The notes beneath the pieces were generated by a model. It did no database searches. It saw only the letters and a program-made list of their open reading frames with translations, and was not told the origin of the DNA. DNA of 64,000 nucleotides from assembly GCA_947177165.1 (NCBI GenBank), contig CAMWTP010000025.1, forward strand, positions 1 through 64,000. Direction: 5' to 3'. Each line of letters opens with the position of its first letter. Position 1 is the first letter of the stretch. This document shows positions 1-7,776 of the stretch, one piece after another. This DNA comes from an uncultured Lachnospiraceae bacterium (GTDB taxonomy: Bacteria; Bacillota; Clostridia; Lachnospirales; Lachnospiraceae). The translations under genes and the position numbers were made by a program.

Positions 1-23
1 AGCCTTTGAATAGCAGCTTCTCA

Positions 24-60
24 GACTGTTTCGCAGATCATGTTATTCTGCGAAACAGTC
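24..60. repeat. Perfect 13-bp inverted repeat upstream of the TnpB-like gene
   Basis: GACTGTTTCGCAG (24-36) and its exact reverse complement CTGCGAAACAGTC (48-60) flank an 11-nt loop. No T-run follows, so it is not a classical terminator. It ends just before the ribosome binding site of the TnpB-like gene starting at 81. Possible roles are an operator, a structured leader, or a relict IS200/IS605-type left-end hairpin. The role is inference; the symmetry is directly visible. Confidence 0.8.
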
Positions 61-80
61 CAAGAGGTAAGGATGAAAAA

Positions 81-1433
81 ATGGCAGGCAAAAAAGGCAA
101 TACCCTCACCAAAACCGTATGGCAGTACACAGAAGTGCTCCCAGAAGATACAATAGATTTTTTGCGGGGGCTTGCCGAAGGATATGGCAAGATAAAGAAC
201 TATACCTACAAACGATATTCCGGTATCAAAAGCTTTGGCAGACTGACACCAGTATACGACATCATGGGTGAGATACGTCGTAGCGGAATTCGTACGCAGT
301 TAGGATTGCCGTCCGCATGTTTTGATCCAGCCGTTGTCGATGCAGTGTCCGATATCAAGAGCATGTGGGCAGTAGTCAGGAGTAAACTGGGTAATCTCAT
401 CACCATGAATGAAAATTTGACAGATGAGGACCGGATATATCTGCGGACCATATTAAAGCTTGACAAGACCTATGCCGCAATTCTCAATCATGAAGACTAC
501 GAGATGCCTAAAAAGGCAAAAGATTTGGAGATCGATGCGGAGCGTCTCAACAATCTTCTGCGCAGGCTTACAAGGAAATATCTGAGAAAGCCAGAGGCAG
601 GACAGTCAGATTATTTTAGCATCACACCTGCCGGGTATGCCTATAAAGATGGCGTGTTGTTGATCACAACCGGGATTCATGGCAAAAGAATACCGATTCC
701 ATTAAAAGATAACCGCACAAGTGACAGACAGCTTAAAATCTTTGTCAGGGAAAAGGATGCCGCGATTGCAATTCCAGTGGAAAGCAGGATAAAAATGCAC
801 CACGATTACACGAACACAGTCTATGTGCATATCGGCTATAAGGACATGTTTACACTGTCAAACGGAAATGTTTACGGCGCATCGCTGGGAGATATCACAG
901 CGGAAGAGACCGAGCGGCTGACAGAAAAAAATAAGAAACGCGCAAGGATACGCAGTGTGCAGAAGCGCAGTGCCGAATCCGGAGACAGGAAAAAAGCAGA
1001 CAACATCGGTGTCAATAATCTCGGCACCCAGAAGTATGATCATCAGAAGGACAAGGAGCGCGCAAAGACACAAATCTTTATCAATGCTGCGATCAACAGA
1101 ATGCTTGCGGCAGAAAAGCCAGAGCGGGTTGTGATTGCCAGGCCGGTAAAGGTTCATAAGACGAAGCTTCCATCAAAGTCGGCAAACAGAAAGATGACAA
1201 GGAATTTCAACAGTTACATCAGGGAAAGACTGACATACAAATGCCGCATGAATTCCATAGAACTTGTGGAGATCCATTCCAAAGGAACCGGAAATATCTG
1301 TTCCTGCTGCGGTGCGGAAGGAAAGCGGACAGCATCTGGCTTTGTCTGCGGAAGCTGCGGTTTACAGAGCACGACTGCACTCAATGGTGCGAAAAATATC
1401 GAGAACAAATATAAAAATATGAATTCAAAATGA
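81..1433 (+). CDS. TnpB-family RuvC-like protein lacking all catalytic acids (TldR-like candidate)
   Basis: About 450 residues with the TnpB/IS605 OrfB layout: N-terminal RNA/DNA-binding part, split RuvC-like fold and C-terminal zinc ribbon (C407, C410, C423, C426). Aligned by motif to active TnpB, the RuvC-I Asp is His (VYVHIGY, H250), the RuvC-II Glu is Ala (VVIARPV, A353), and the final D-R-D before xNAAxNI is T-T-A (431-433). The zinc ribbon and flanking motifs are intact and the frame is open, so this looks like retained loss of nuclease activity rather than decay. Nuclease-dead TnpB relatives (TldR) are known RNA-guided repressors; that function here is inference. I chose ATG 81, with AAGG 8 nt upstream, because an earlier in-frame ATG at 6 would put the hairpin 24-60 inside the coding sequence. 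No TnpA is visible, though sequence left of the window is unknown. Confidence 0.8.
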   Translation: MAGKKGNTLTKTVWQYTEVLPEDTIDFLRGLAEGYGKIKNYTYKRYSGIKSFGRLTPVYDIMGEIRRSGIRTQLGLPSACFDPAVVDAVSDIKSMWAVVRSKLGNLITMNENLTDEDRIYLRTILKLDKTYAAILNHEDYEMPKKAKDLEIDAERLNNLLRRLTRKYLRKPEAGQSDYFSITPAGYAYKDGVLLITTGIHGKRIPIPLKDNRTSDRQLKIFVREKDAAIAIPVESRIKMHHDYTNTVYVHIGYKDMFTLSNGNVYGASLGDITAEETERLTEKNKKRARIRSVQKRSAESGDRKKADNIGVNNLGTQKYDHQKDKERAKTQIFINAAINRMLAAEKPERVVIARPVKVHKTKLPSKSANRKMTRNFNSYIRERLTYKCRMNSIELVEIHSKGTGNICSCCGAEGKRTASGFVCGSCGLQSTTALNGAKNIENKYKNMNSK

Positions 1434-1741
1434 CAGGTTAAACCATACGGACCTGAGAATAAATTGTTTTTCAGAATACTTTAAAATTCTGGATAAATGA
1501 TTTCACCGATACTGGATCACAGGTTTGTATGTTGACGATAGGATGGACAGGGGGCTGTTCATCGAGGCAAAAAACGGCATTGTCTAAGCTGCTGACTGTA
1601 TGGGCAGCTTTCTGGTATGCCAGGACCGTAGCCTGATACGGAGCGAAGCATATTTTGTTATGAAATATGCAGGTGCAGAGCACCCAGCTAATGCTTATGA
1701 TATTTGAAACAGATCAAAATTCTGCCAAGGGAGGTGAGGAC
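1434..1741 (+). other. Intergenic region with two hairpins; possible guide-RNA or regulatory region
   Basis: About 300 bp without a convincing gene. Two small hairpins are visible: CAGAAT/ATTCTG (1472-1477 and 1486-1491) and GCATATTT/AAATATGC (1648-1655 and 1663-1670). In TnpB/TldR loci the guide (omega) RNA is encoded at or just after the 3' end of the protein gene, so this is where it would lie. I cannot fold it or identify a guide by eye. It also holds the ribosome binding site GGGAGGTGAGG for the next gene. Confidence 0.4.
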
Positions 1742-3112
1742 ATGAAAAGATACAGGAAAAAAGATCTGCTGCAGATTGTATCGACACTTGTGCAAGTAAA
1801 TGATTCCGTCGCCAAGGCAGTATCTTCGACGGTCCTTTTTGAAGCGGAGGAAGAATTTGCAAAATGCCAGGAGTCCGCAATCGATCTTGGAAATTACCTG
1901 GAAACACTTGATGATATGGATTATACTCCCCTGGTAAGCATTCTGGAGGATTACTGCGAGAATGTTTACCAGATGGGTATCAATATTCAGGATGAAAATC
2001 TGTGCAGAAAGCTGACCAAGAAGATCAGAAAACAGCTGCTGCAGCTGCAGAATGCCATCACCTACGATATGCCGCCGGATAAAAAAGAAGTTGTTTTTCT
2101 TCCATATAAGGCAGCGATGTGGGATTCACTGGAAAGTGTGTGGAAGGCGGCACAGGAGGATGAGAGTTGTGACGCCTATGTCATTCCGATTCCATACTTT
2201 GACAAAAATCCAGATGGAAGTTTCCGCGAGGAGCATTACGAGGGTGATCTTTATCCAGAAGATGTTCCCATCACAAGATATGACACGTACGATTTCGAGG
2301 AGCGCAGACCAGATATTATTTACATTCATAACGCATATGATAATTGGAATCTGGTCACAAGTGTTCACCCGAACTTTTTTTCGGGAAACCTGAAAAAATA
2401 CACGGAAAAACTGGTATATATTCCGTACTTTGTGCTGGATGAAGTATCACCCGACAATGAACAGGCGGTAGAAAGTATCAAACATTTCTGTTTCCTGCCG
2501 GGTATCATCAACGCAGATAAAGTGATCGTGCAGTCTGAGGATATGAAGAAAATATACATCAATGAATATCTGAAAGCGGCAAGAGAGCACGGACTGCAGG
2601 GGAAACATCTGGATAGAACATACCTGGAACAGAAGTTTCTGGGACTGGGTTCGCCGAAGTATGACAGAATATTTGCTACGAAAAGAGAGGACCTGGAGAT
2701 TCCGCAGGAATGGCTGAGCGTCATTGAAAAGCCGGATGGGAGTTGGAAGAAGATCATTCTCTACAATACCGTAATCGGCACGCTGCTTGCCCACGATGAA
2801 AAGTGGGTGGACAAGATTGAGAATGCGCTGAATATTTTTAGGGAGAATCAGGATGAGGTTGTCCTGCTGTGGCGTCCGCATCCATTGATTGAAAGCACAA
2901 TGAAATCCATGCGTCCGGCGGTGCTGGAAAAATATATGATGCTGAAAAACAATTATGTTTCAGAAGGTTGGGGGATCTATGATGACACTGCTGATGTGGA
3001 CAGGGCAGTGGTGCTCAGTGATGCGTATTATGGGGATTACAGTTCCGTGGTACAGCTGTACCGGCAGACTGGGAAGCCCATTATGATACAGAATGTGGAG
3101 ATTATAACATAA
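1742..3112 (+). CDS. CDP-glycerol glycerophosphotransferase-like (TagB/TagF-like) transferase
   Basis: A soluble protein of 456 residues. The N-terminal ~120 residues are helical (ETLDDMDYTPLVSILEDY). The C-terminal two thirds look like a GT-B-type transferase of the CDP-glycerol family: GLGSPKYDRI, then VVLLWRPHPLIE, then a DAYYGDYSSVVQLY segment, matching the GSPR..D, WRPH and D..SS pattern of TagB/TagF. It probably moves a polyol-phosphate or related group onto the glycan. Start ATG 1742 has a strong GGGAGGTGAGG site; the longer frame from 1667 overlaps a hairpin and is not preferred. It lacks the amphipathic membrane anchor common in true teichoic acid polymerases. Family assignment is moderate and substrate unknown. 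Confidence 0.6.
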   Translation: MKRYRKKDLLQIVSTLVQVNDSVAKAVSSTVLFEAEEEFAKCQESAIDLGNYLETLDDMDYTPLVSILEDYCENVYQMGINIQDENLCRKLTKKIRKQLLQLQNAITYDMPPDKKEVVFLPYKAAMWDSLESVWKAAQEDESCDAYVIPIPYFDKNPDGSFREEHYEGDLYPEDVPITRYDTYDFEERRPDIIYIHNAYDNWNLVTSVHPNFFSGNLKKYTEKLVYIPYFVLDEVSPDNEQAVESIKHFCFLPGIINADKVIVQSEDMKKIYINEYLKAAREHGLQGKHLDRTYLEQKFLGLGSPKYDRIFATKREDLEIPQEWLSVIEKPDGSWKKIILYNTVIGTLLAHDEKWVDKIENALNIFRENQDEVVLLWRPHPLIESTMKSMRPAVLEKYMMLKNNYVSEGWGIYDDTADVDRAVVLSDAYYGDYSSVVQLYRQTGKPIMIQNVEIIT

Positions 3113-3161
3113 TTTAGATAATAAATTGAACCTTGACAATTTCATATTTTACATCATTTTT

Positions 3162-3188
3162 AGAACGAATGTTACGAACAAATATTCT
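3162..3188. promoter_or_regulatory. Two overlapping LexA-like half-palindromes
   Basis: AGAACGAATGTTAC (3162-3175) and CGAACAAATATTCT (3175-3188) match 11 and 12 of 14 positions of the Gram-positive SOS consensus CGAACRNRYGTTCG, as I recall it. They lie immediately upstream of a -35 box. In AT-rich DNA such matches arise by chance, so this is a weak candidate. Confidence 0.25.
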
Positions 3189-3196
3189 AATATTTC

Positions 3197-3225
3197 TTGA
3201 CAGATCGCTTTCCGGGTGTTATATT
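3197..3225 (+). promoter_or_regulatory. SigmaA-type promoter for the small-protein/aspartic-protease pair
   Basis: A perfect -35 TTGACA (3197-3202) is followed after 17 bp by the -10 TATATT (3220-3225). The start of the next gene lies about 48 bp downstream. This is one of the cleanest promoters in the window. Confidence 0.75.
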
Positions 3226-3272
3226 TTAAATATAGTATACTATGATAAATGGAAATGAAGGAGAATGACATT

Positions 3273-3542
3273 ATGTTGAGGATATTGGATGAAAAAGTGT
3301 TGAAGACCGATGAAGAGATAGAAGAGCTATATAAGAACTGCAAGTATTTATATATCATTGACAGCTACGATAAAATGATAGAGGATGAAGGGTATCTGTA
3401 TTGTGTCAGTACATCTGAGGAATCCTATAGCGAATTATACGCAACGCGCGACAGGCTGCGTGATGAAGGCAAGATTTGTGTGGTTGGAGGCAGTTATAAT
3501 AACGGAGGTGCAATCGGTGTACAGTACGAATATAAAGGATGA
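3273..3542 (+). CDS. Small hypothetical protein (89 aa), acidic
   Basis: I do not recognise this family. It is a short soluble acidic protein with alternating strand/helix character and a glycine-rich end (VVGGSYNNGGAIGVQYEY). Start ATG 3273 is preferred over 3249 because AAGGAG lies about 9 nt before it. It sits directly behind a strong promoter and its 3' end overlaps the next gene by 26 bp, so the two are probably cotranslated. Tight coupling to a retropepsin-like protein suggests a partner, substrate or inhibitor role, but that is only inference. Confidence 0.65.
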   Translation: MLRILDEKVLKTDEEIEELYKNCKYLYIIDSYDKMIEDEGYLYCVSTSEESYSELYATRDRLRDEGKICVVGGSYNNGGAIGVQYEYKG

Positions 3543-3942
3543 CAGATATGCTGTTGACTGTCTGATCATATCCCATAAGATATCCTTGGAGAAGTTTGTT
3601 GTAGATACAGGTGCCAAATTTACGTGCTGCGGTTACAAAGCCATTGACGGACGATTGGAGGAGAAAGCACTCAGTAACTGTGAAATAAAATCGATTGGCG
3701 GTTTTGTTAAAGGGGAATATTTAAAGTTTTACAGATTGACACTACGACAGTTCACCATTGGAAACATAGATATGGGGGAACAGGATATATGGATAACTTT
3801 TGATGAAAGAATTACGGATATCATACTGGGAATGGATATCTTAAAGCAGATTATCATGATAACGAATCCTTATGACCAGAAGATTTATTTCTGCAGGGAC
3901 CGGGAGGATTATGATGATAATTTTGAGTTAGCGGCAGGTTAA
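3517..3942 (+). CDS. Retropepsin-like aspartic protease domain protein
   Basis: A single-domain protein of 141 residues. The catalytic signature FVVDTGAKFT near residue 30 (D-T-G-A) and the second hydrophobic-glycine element DIILGMDIL near residue 110 match retroviral-type aspartic proteases, which act as homodimers. Start is GTG 3517: the ribosome site GGAGG (3504-3508) is 8 nt upstream and no in-frame ATG begins near the domain. An earlier ATG at 3385 gives an unrelated shadow of the previous gene. It overlaps the 3' end of the upstream small gene and shares its promoter. The natural substrate is unknown. Confidence 0.7.
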   Translation: MYSTNIKDDRYAVDCLIISHKISLEKFVVDTGAKFTCCGYKAIDGRLEEKALSNCEIKSIGGFVKGEYLKFYRLTLRQFTIGNIDMGEQDIWITFDERITDIILGMDILKQIIMITNPYDQKIYFCRDREDYDDNFELAAG

Positions 3943-3983
3943 GGAACTGCTTGGTGCCCAGTACAATTGAATAAATAGGATAG

Positions 3984-4048
3984 AAACTGATGTAAAGTAT
4001 GAAGTTGCCAGGATGTGTTTGGGATGAGATAGTTTACATCAGTTTTTT
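3984..4048 (+). terminator. Inverted repeat with T-run ending the protease operon
   Basis: AAACTGATGTAAA (3984-3996) pairs exactly with TTTACATCAGTTT (4033-4045), which runs into a stretch of six T (4043-4048). The 36-nt loop is longer than usual for an intrinsic terminator, but the position between two transcription units fits. Confidence 0.6.
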
Positions 4049-4112
4049 ATGTGGTTTAGTTAGAATTAGTTTGCTGGTTTAAAGTGAAGTTTTTGAGGAG
4101 GGACTATTTTAC

Positions 4113-5024
4113 ATGAAGCAAAGAATGGTACAAAGAATATCCAATGGAGAAATGATTGACCTTGCAAAGTTAAATAGAAAGAAGTTAAAACGATTGCATT
4201 ATGAGGAAGAAAAATGTATTGCAAAAAAAATATGTACACTTTCGCCTTTTTCAAAAGATAGAGACGAGTATTTAAAAAAAATGTATGATTTTGCGTATGC
4301 AGTTATGCCTTGGTATCAATCAAGTAAGAAACAAAGTTACGGAGCAAATGCTAATTCTATAGGTATAGTATGCGATTTTTTGCGCGCTGATAAAACACAA
4401 AAGGTAATTTATGAGGCAGGTGTAGGAATAGGATTTAGCTGTCGGCATTTTGTTGAGATACCAAATACACAGGTAAAAGGTTGCGATGTTGTCATGAGCA
4501 AAGAAATAAAATTGTTAATGGAACAATATCAAAATTTATCTGTAGATGAAGATACATTATATAATAGTTTAAAAAAAATGGATGATGGTAGTATAGATTA
4601 TTTCTATGCAGACAATGTGATAGAACATTTATTACCTGATGAATTTCCAGAGATATTGCATTTAATTTCACGCAAGATGAAGCGGAATGGAATGCTTTTT
4701 TTAATAATACCTAACTGGCTGGATGGCCCTCATGATGTATCGAAATATTTTTTGAATCGGGGAAGTAAAGCAGAGGGGTCACATTTTATGGAGATGTCAT
4801 ATCGAGAGACATTGGATAAGTTTAAAAAGGAAAATATTAAACCAGAATATTTTACGTATAAGCATCAAGGAAAAATTAAATATTTAAAAGACAGATTAGG
4901 AATTTTGAATAAAATCAAGGTGGAAGTGGAGTCAATACTTTCCTTTGTTTTGAATAAGACAGATTGTGGAAAGAACTGGATTTATAAAATGGGTATGACA
5001 TACTATATATTAGTTCAAAAGTAA
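4113..5024 (+). CDS. Class I SAM-dependent methyltransferase
   Basis: A 303-residue protein. The SAM-binding glycine motif is EAGVGIG (101-107), followed by CDVV at the end of beta-2 and YFYADNVIEHLLPDE, the typical post-motif II segment of Methyltransf_11/23 enzymes. A strong GAGGAGGG site lies upstream of ATG 4113. It is very AT-rich and begins the low-GC half of the island. It probably methylates a sugar or another small glycan precursor; the acceptor cannot be read from sequence. No signal peptide or membrane segment is visible. Confidence 0.75.
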   Translation: MKQRMVQRISNGEMIDLAKLNRKKLKRLHYEEEKCIAKKICTLSPFSKDRDEYLKKMYDFAYAVMPWYQSSKKQSYGANANSIGIVCDFLRADKTQKVIYEAGVGIGFSCRHFVEIPNTQVKGCDVVMSKEIKLLMEQYQNLSVDEDTLYNSLKKMDDGSIDYFYADNVIEHLLPDEFPEILHLISRKMKRNGMLFLIIPNWLDGPHDVSKYFLNRGSKAEGSHFMEMSYRETLDKFKKENIKPEYFTYKHQGKIKYLKDRLGILNKIKVEVESILSFVLNKTDCGKNWIYKMGMTYYILVQK

Positions 5025-5397
5025 GCTAAATATTTATGATATTGTTATAAGTTAATATAGGAAATTAGGAAAGAATTAGACAACAGTCAATATCTGTATT
5101 GGTATACAGATTTCCTGCAATAATGGGTGCTGAATTATATTAAGGATATAAACATATTTTTGAGAGGAATATTACGTTAGGACGTAATACAAAGGTTGTA
5201 GTGGGTGCAGGCCGTAAAGCTATGATGGAATTTTGCATAATGTCTCAGAAAGTATAGATGTTGGAGTTTGTAAAGACCACAAATTGAAAACGGCGATTTG
5301 GTTTCAGAAGTAAAGCTCATACTATAATAAATAATTAATGAAAAAAGAGATATATTTGTGTATATGATTTTTAATTATTCGAAAGGACGAACTAATT
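5025..5397 (+). pseudogene. Intergenic stretch with a possible degenerate coding remnant
   Basis: No intact gene is present in about 370 bp. Around 5180-5315 two frames give protein-like pieces, NTKVVVGAGRK followed in another frame by YDGILHNVSESIDVGVCKDH, which could be the frameshifted remains of one gene. I do not recognise the family. A GAAAGGA site near 5380 serves the next gene. Confidence 0.3.
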
Positions 5398-6504
5398 TTG
5401 TTATTAAGTGAGTGGTTGAAAAGAATAGAAACGAAGAAAGTTTTTTTGGATGTCTATAGTTTTTTTTGCTTTTTGGGGATGAGGAGGCAGAATTTTACAA
5501 TTAAAAATAAAAATATGTGGAGGAAAACTATTAAAAATTGTTATAGATCAGATAAAAACGTTGAACGTGATGACTGGAAAGATTGGATACATGGGTTTTC
5601 AACAAGTAATTTGAGAATAATAAAACAATGCAGAGTGCCAATTAAGAAGACTGACCCTATTGTTGTAAGTGTTGTTCGAGATGAAAGGAAAAGGTTACCT
5701 ATATTTTTGGCATATTACAGGGAACTTGGCATTAAAAGATTTGCGATAATAGATAATAACTCTTGTGATGATTCTATAAAATGGCTGATAGATCAGTATG
5801 ATGTAGATGTATTTTCATGTACAGATATATTTAGTGATAGGAGAAAAGTTGGATGGAGCAATAGGGTAATGGGATTTTACGGAGTAAATAGGTGGTTTTT
5901 ACTCTTGGATGGTGACGAATTTATTGACTGGCCACAGCGAAGGGAACATAATCTTGCGTGGATGATACGCAATTTGGAGAACAAACATATATTTCAAGGG
6001 AAGGCTCTTATGGTAGATATGTATCCCAAAGATGGAGGTGGAGAAAAAGCGCCTTTATTTGATATTTTTGAAAAAGCATATAGCAAAGCAGATTATTTCG
6101 ACATAGACTCTTATTATGAAAAGAATACACAATATGGGAAAGTAATGACAGGAGGAATACGGAAAAGGGTTTTCGATTATGAGGTATGGTTAACAAAGTA
6201 TCCATTATTTTATTTAGAGGAGAGCAGAGTGGTTTTAAACGCACATTTATTATATCCTATTCCTATTTATAAAAGAAATCCTTATTATTTTGTAATAAGG
6301 CATTACAAATTTGTACTCAAAGAAGATATTGAAAAAATTAAAAAATATTCCAGGGAAGAGAATTTCTGTGAAAAAAGTAAAAATACAAAAATATATTTTA
6401 GTAATTATAAATTAAACAAATTTCATTTTTATTATGAAGGTTCGTGCAAATTTTATGATCCAGAATCATTGGGGAAAATTGGTTATATAGAAATCATTGA
6501 ATAA
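5398..6504 (+). CDS. Glycosyltransferase, GT2-like (Glyco_tranf_2_4 type)
   Basis: A 368-residue protein. It shows the GT-A features of the Glyco_tranf_2_4 group: VVRDERKRLPIFLAYYRELG (D95-E96), IDNNSCDDS, and a metal-binding LLLDGDEF motif (DGDE 171-174). The first ~85 residues are a basic extension of unknown role. The start appears to be TTG 5398 with an AAAGGA site 10 nt upstream. Probably cytoplasmic. It would add one sugar to the island's glycan; donor and acceptor are unknown. Confidence 0.75.
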   Translation: MLLSEWLKRIETKKVFLDVYSFFCFLGMRRQNFTIKNKNMWRKTIKNCYRSDKNVERDDWKDWIHGFSTSNLRIIKQCRVPIKKTDPIVVSVVRDERKRLPIFLAYYRELGIKRFAIIDNNSCDDSIKWLIDQYDVDVFSCTDIFSDRRKVGWSNRVMGFYGVNRWFLLLDGDEFIDWPQRREHNLAWMIRNLENKHIFQGKALMVDMYPKDGGGEKAPLFDIFEKAYSKADYFDIDSYYEKNTQYGKVMTGGIRKRVFDYEVWLTKYPLFYLEESRVVLNAHLLYPIPIYKRNPYYFVIRHYKFVLKEDIEKIKKYSREENFCEKSKNTKIYFSNYKLNKFHFYYEGSCKFYDPESLGKIGYIEIIE

Positions 6505-6619
6505 TTAATGGAAATAACATAACAATATTACTGCATTATATGGGTAATAGATTTATTTGCTAGGTGGGAATAACTTAAGGGAATGAATTCTTTGTATGTC
6601 GGGAAGGATTTGATAATTA

Positions 6620-7762
6620 ATGGGGATATCATCACTTTATTATTATAGTGTATGGGCAATAGACATATGTGTAGAAGGTAATTTTTTCTGGTTTTTTGCT
6701 GGCGGAATGAATGGGATATTTAAGGGGGATATTGAGAATGGGAGACTTGAATTATTAACTGAAATTGATGGGTGTGAAAAAACGGACGCCGTAAAATTTT
6801 CGTGTGGAATAAAAGTGGGTAGCAAGTTGTTTTTTTGTCCCTTTAATTCAAATTGTATTTGTGAGTATGATATGAAGAAAAATTCAACAAAAATTTTTAA
6901 ATCTGAACAATTGATTTGTCCAAGAATTAATAATGTAGTTCACTTTAAGGACAATTTATATTTGTTTGGAAAAAATCAATCTTTTATTGCAACTTTTGAT
7001 TTGACTAAAGAAGAAATTAATATTATGCAAAATGAGAGATTTTGTAAAAAATATGTAAAGGGTAATCCGCCAATAAGGGATTTAATAATTAGAGAGGAAT
7101 TTGTGTATATTGCGGATAAGGACAACATTATTGAACTTAATTTACTAACAAACAATGTACAGGAGTACTTTATTGAAAAAAATATTGGTAATGATCGAGC
7201 AGATACATTAGCTTTTGATGGTAAGGATTTTTGGATACTTTATAAAAAGAATGGTTTGGTTCAGTGGAATAAGGAAGAAGGAGAATTGTTTTCTAGTGTT
7301 TTACCTATCCTTGGACAAGCTGTAAAAAGTGTTGTGAGTGGTGAGTTTCTTTACATATTGTACAATGATGTGAACAAAATATTAATATTTAATCGATATG
7401 AAAAAAAGTTTTATGTTGTTGATGCGGAATATTGTGTTGCAAAGGAAGAAAAAGGATGTTTTAGTCCGTTTGTATTAGAAAAAAGGACTGGTTTGTATAT
7501 ATATACGAGTATTGATCATAAGATTATTCACATTGACTTAGATAGAAATGTGAGATATATACCACTCTATTTGAAGAATCCAGCACTGTTCATGGAGAAT
7601 TATATGCATCCTGTTTTATATGGAGAAAAAAATATATTAATTGAAAAAAAGGATTATTGGCGTGGATTAGATACATATGTGAGATGTGTGATAAAGGACG
7701 AATCATCAGATGTTGAGCAAAGGCAATGTGTCGGAAAAGATATCTATCAAACAATACAATAA
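6620..7762 (+). CDS. Predicted beta-propeller-like protein, function unknown
   Basis: A 380-residue protein without a catalytic signature I recognise. It carries a recurring ~50-residue pattern of short strands, e.g. NFFWFFAGGMNGIFKGD, NLYLFGKNQSFIATFDL, FWILYKKNGLVQWN and LYILYNDVNKILIFNRY, each an aromatic-rich strand then a turn then a second strand. This is typical of beta-propeller blades. No signal peptide is clear, so it is probably a cytoplasmic scaffold or binding protein. It is flanked by glycosyltransferase and methyltransferase genes. The call is from repeat pattern only. Confidence 0.55.
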   Translation: MGISSLYYYSVWAIDICVEGNFFWFFAGGMNGIFKGDIENGRLELLTEIDGCEKTDAVKFSCGIKVGSKLFFCPFNSNCICEYDMKKNSTKIFKSEQLICPRINNVVHFKDNLYLFGKNQSFIATFDLTKEEINIMQNERFCKKYVKGNPPIRDLIIREEFVYIADKDNIIELNLLTNNVQEYFIEKNIGNDRADTLAFDGKDFWILYKKNGLVQWNKEEGELFSSVLPILGQAVKSVVSGEFLYILYNDVNKILIFNRYEKKFYVVDAEYCVAKEEKGCFSPFVLEKRTGLYIYTSIDHKIIHIDLDRNVRYIPLYLKNPALFMENYMHPVLYGEKNILIEKKDYWRGLDTYVRCVIKDESSDVEQRQCVGKDIYQTIQ

Positions 7763-7776
7763 TAGGAAGGGAATAA

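Noticed and set aside
81-1433. Active IS605/IS200 insertion sequence
   Set aside because: No TnpA gene is visible and all three catalytic acids of the TnpB-like protein are substituted.
3385-3516. N-terminal extension of the retropepsin-like gene
   Set aside because: The extension only shadows the overlapping 89-residue gene; GTG 3517 has a strong ribosome site and begins just before the domain.
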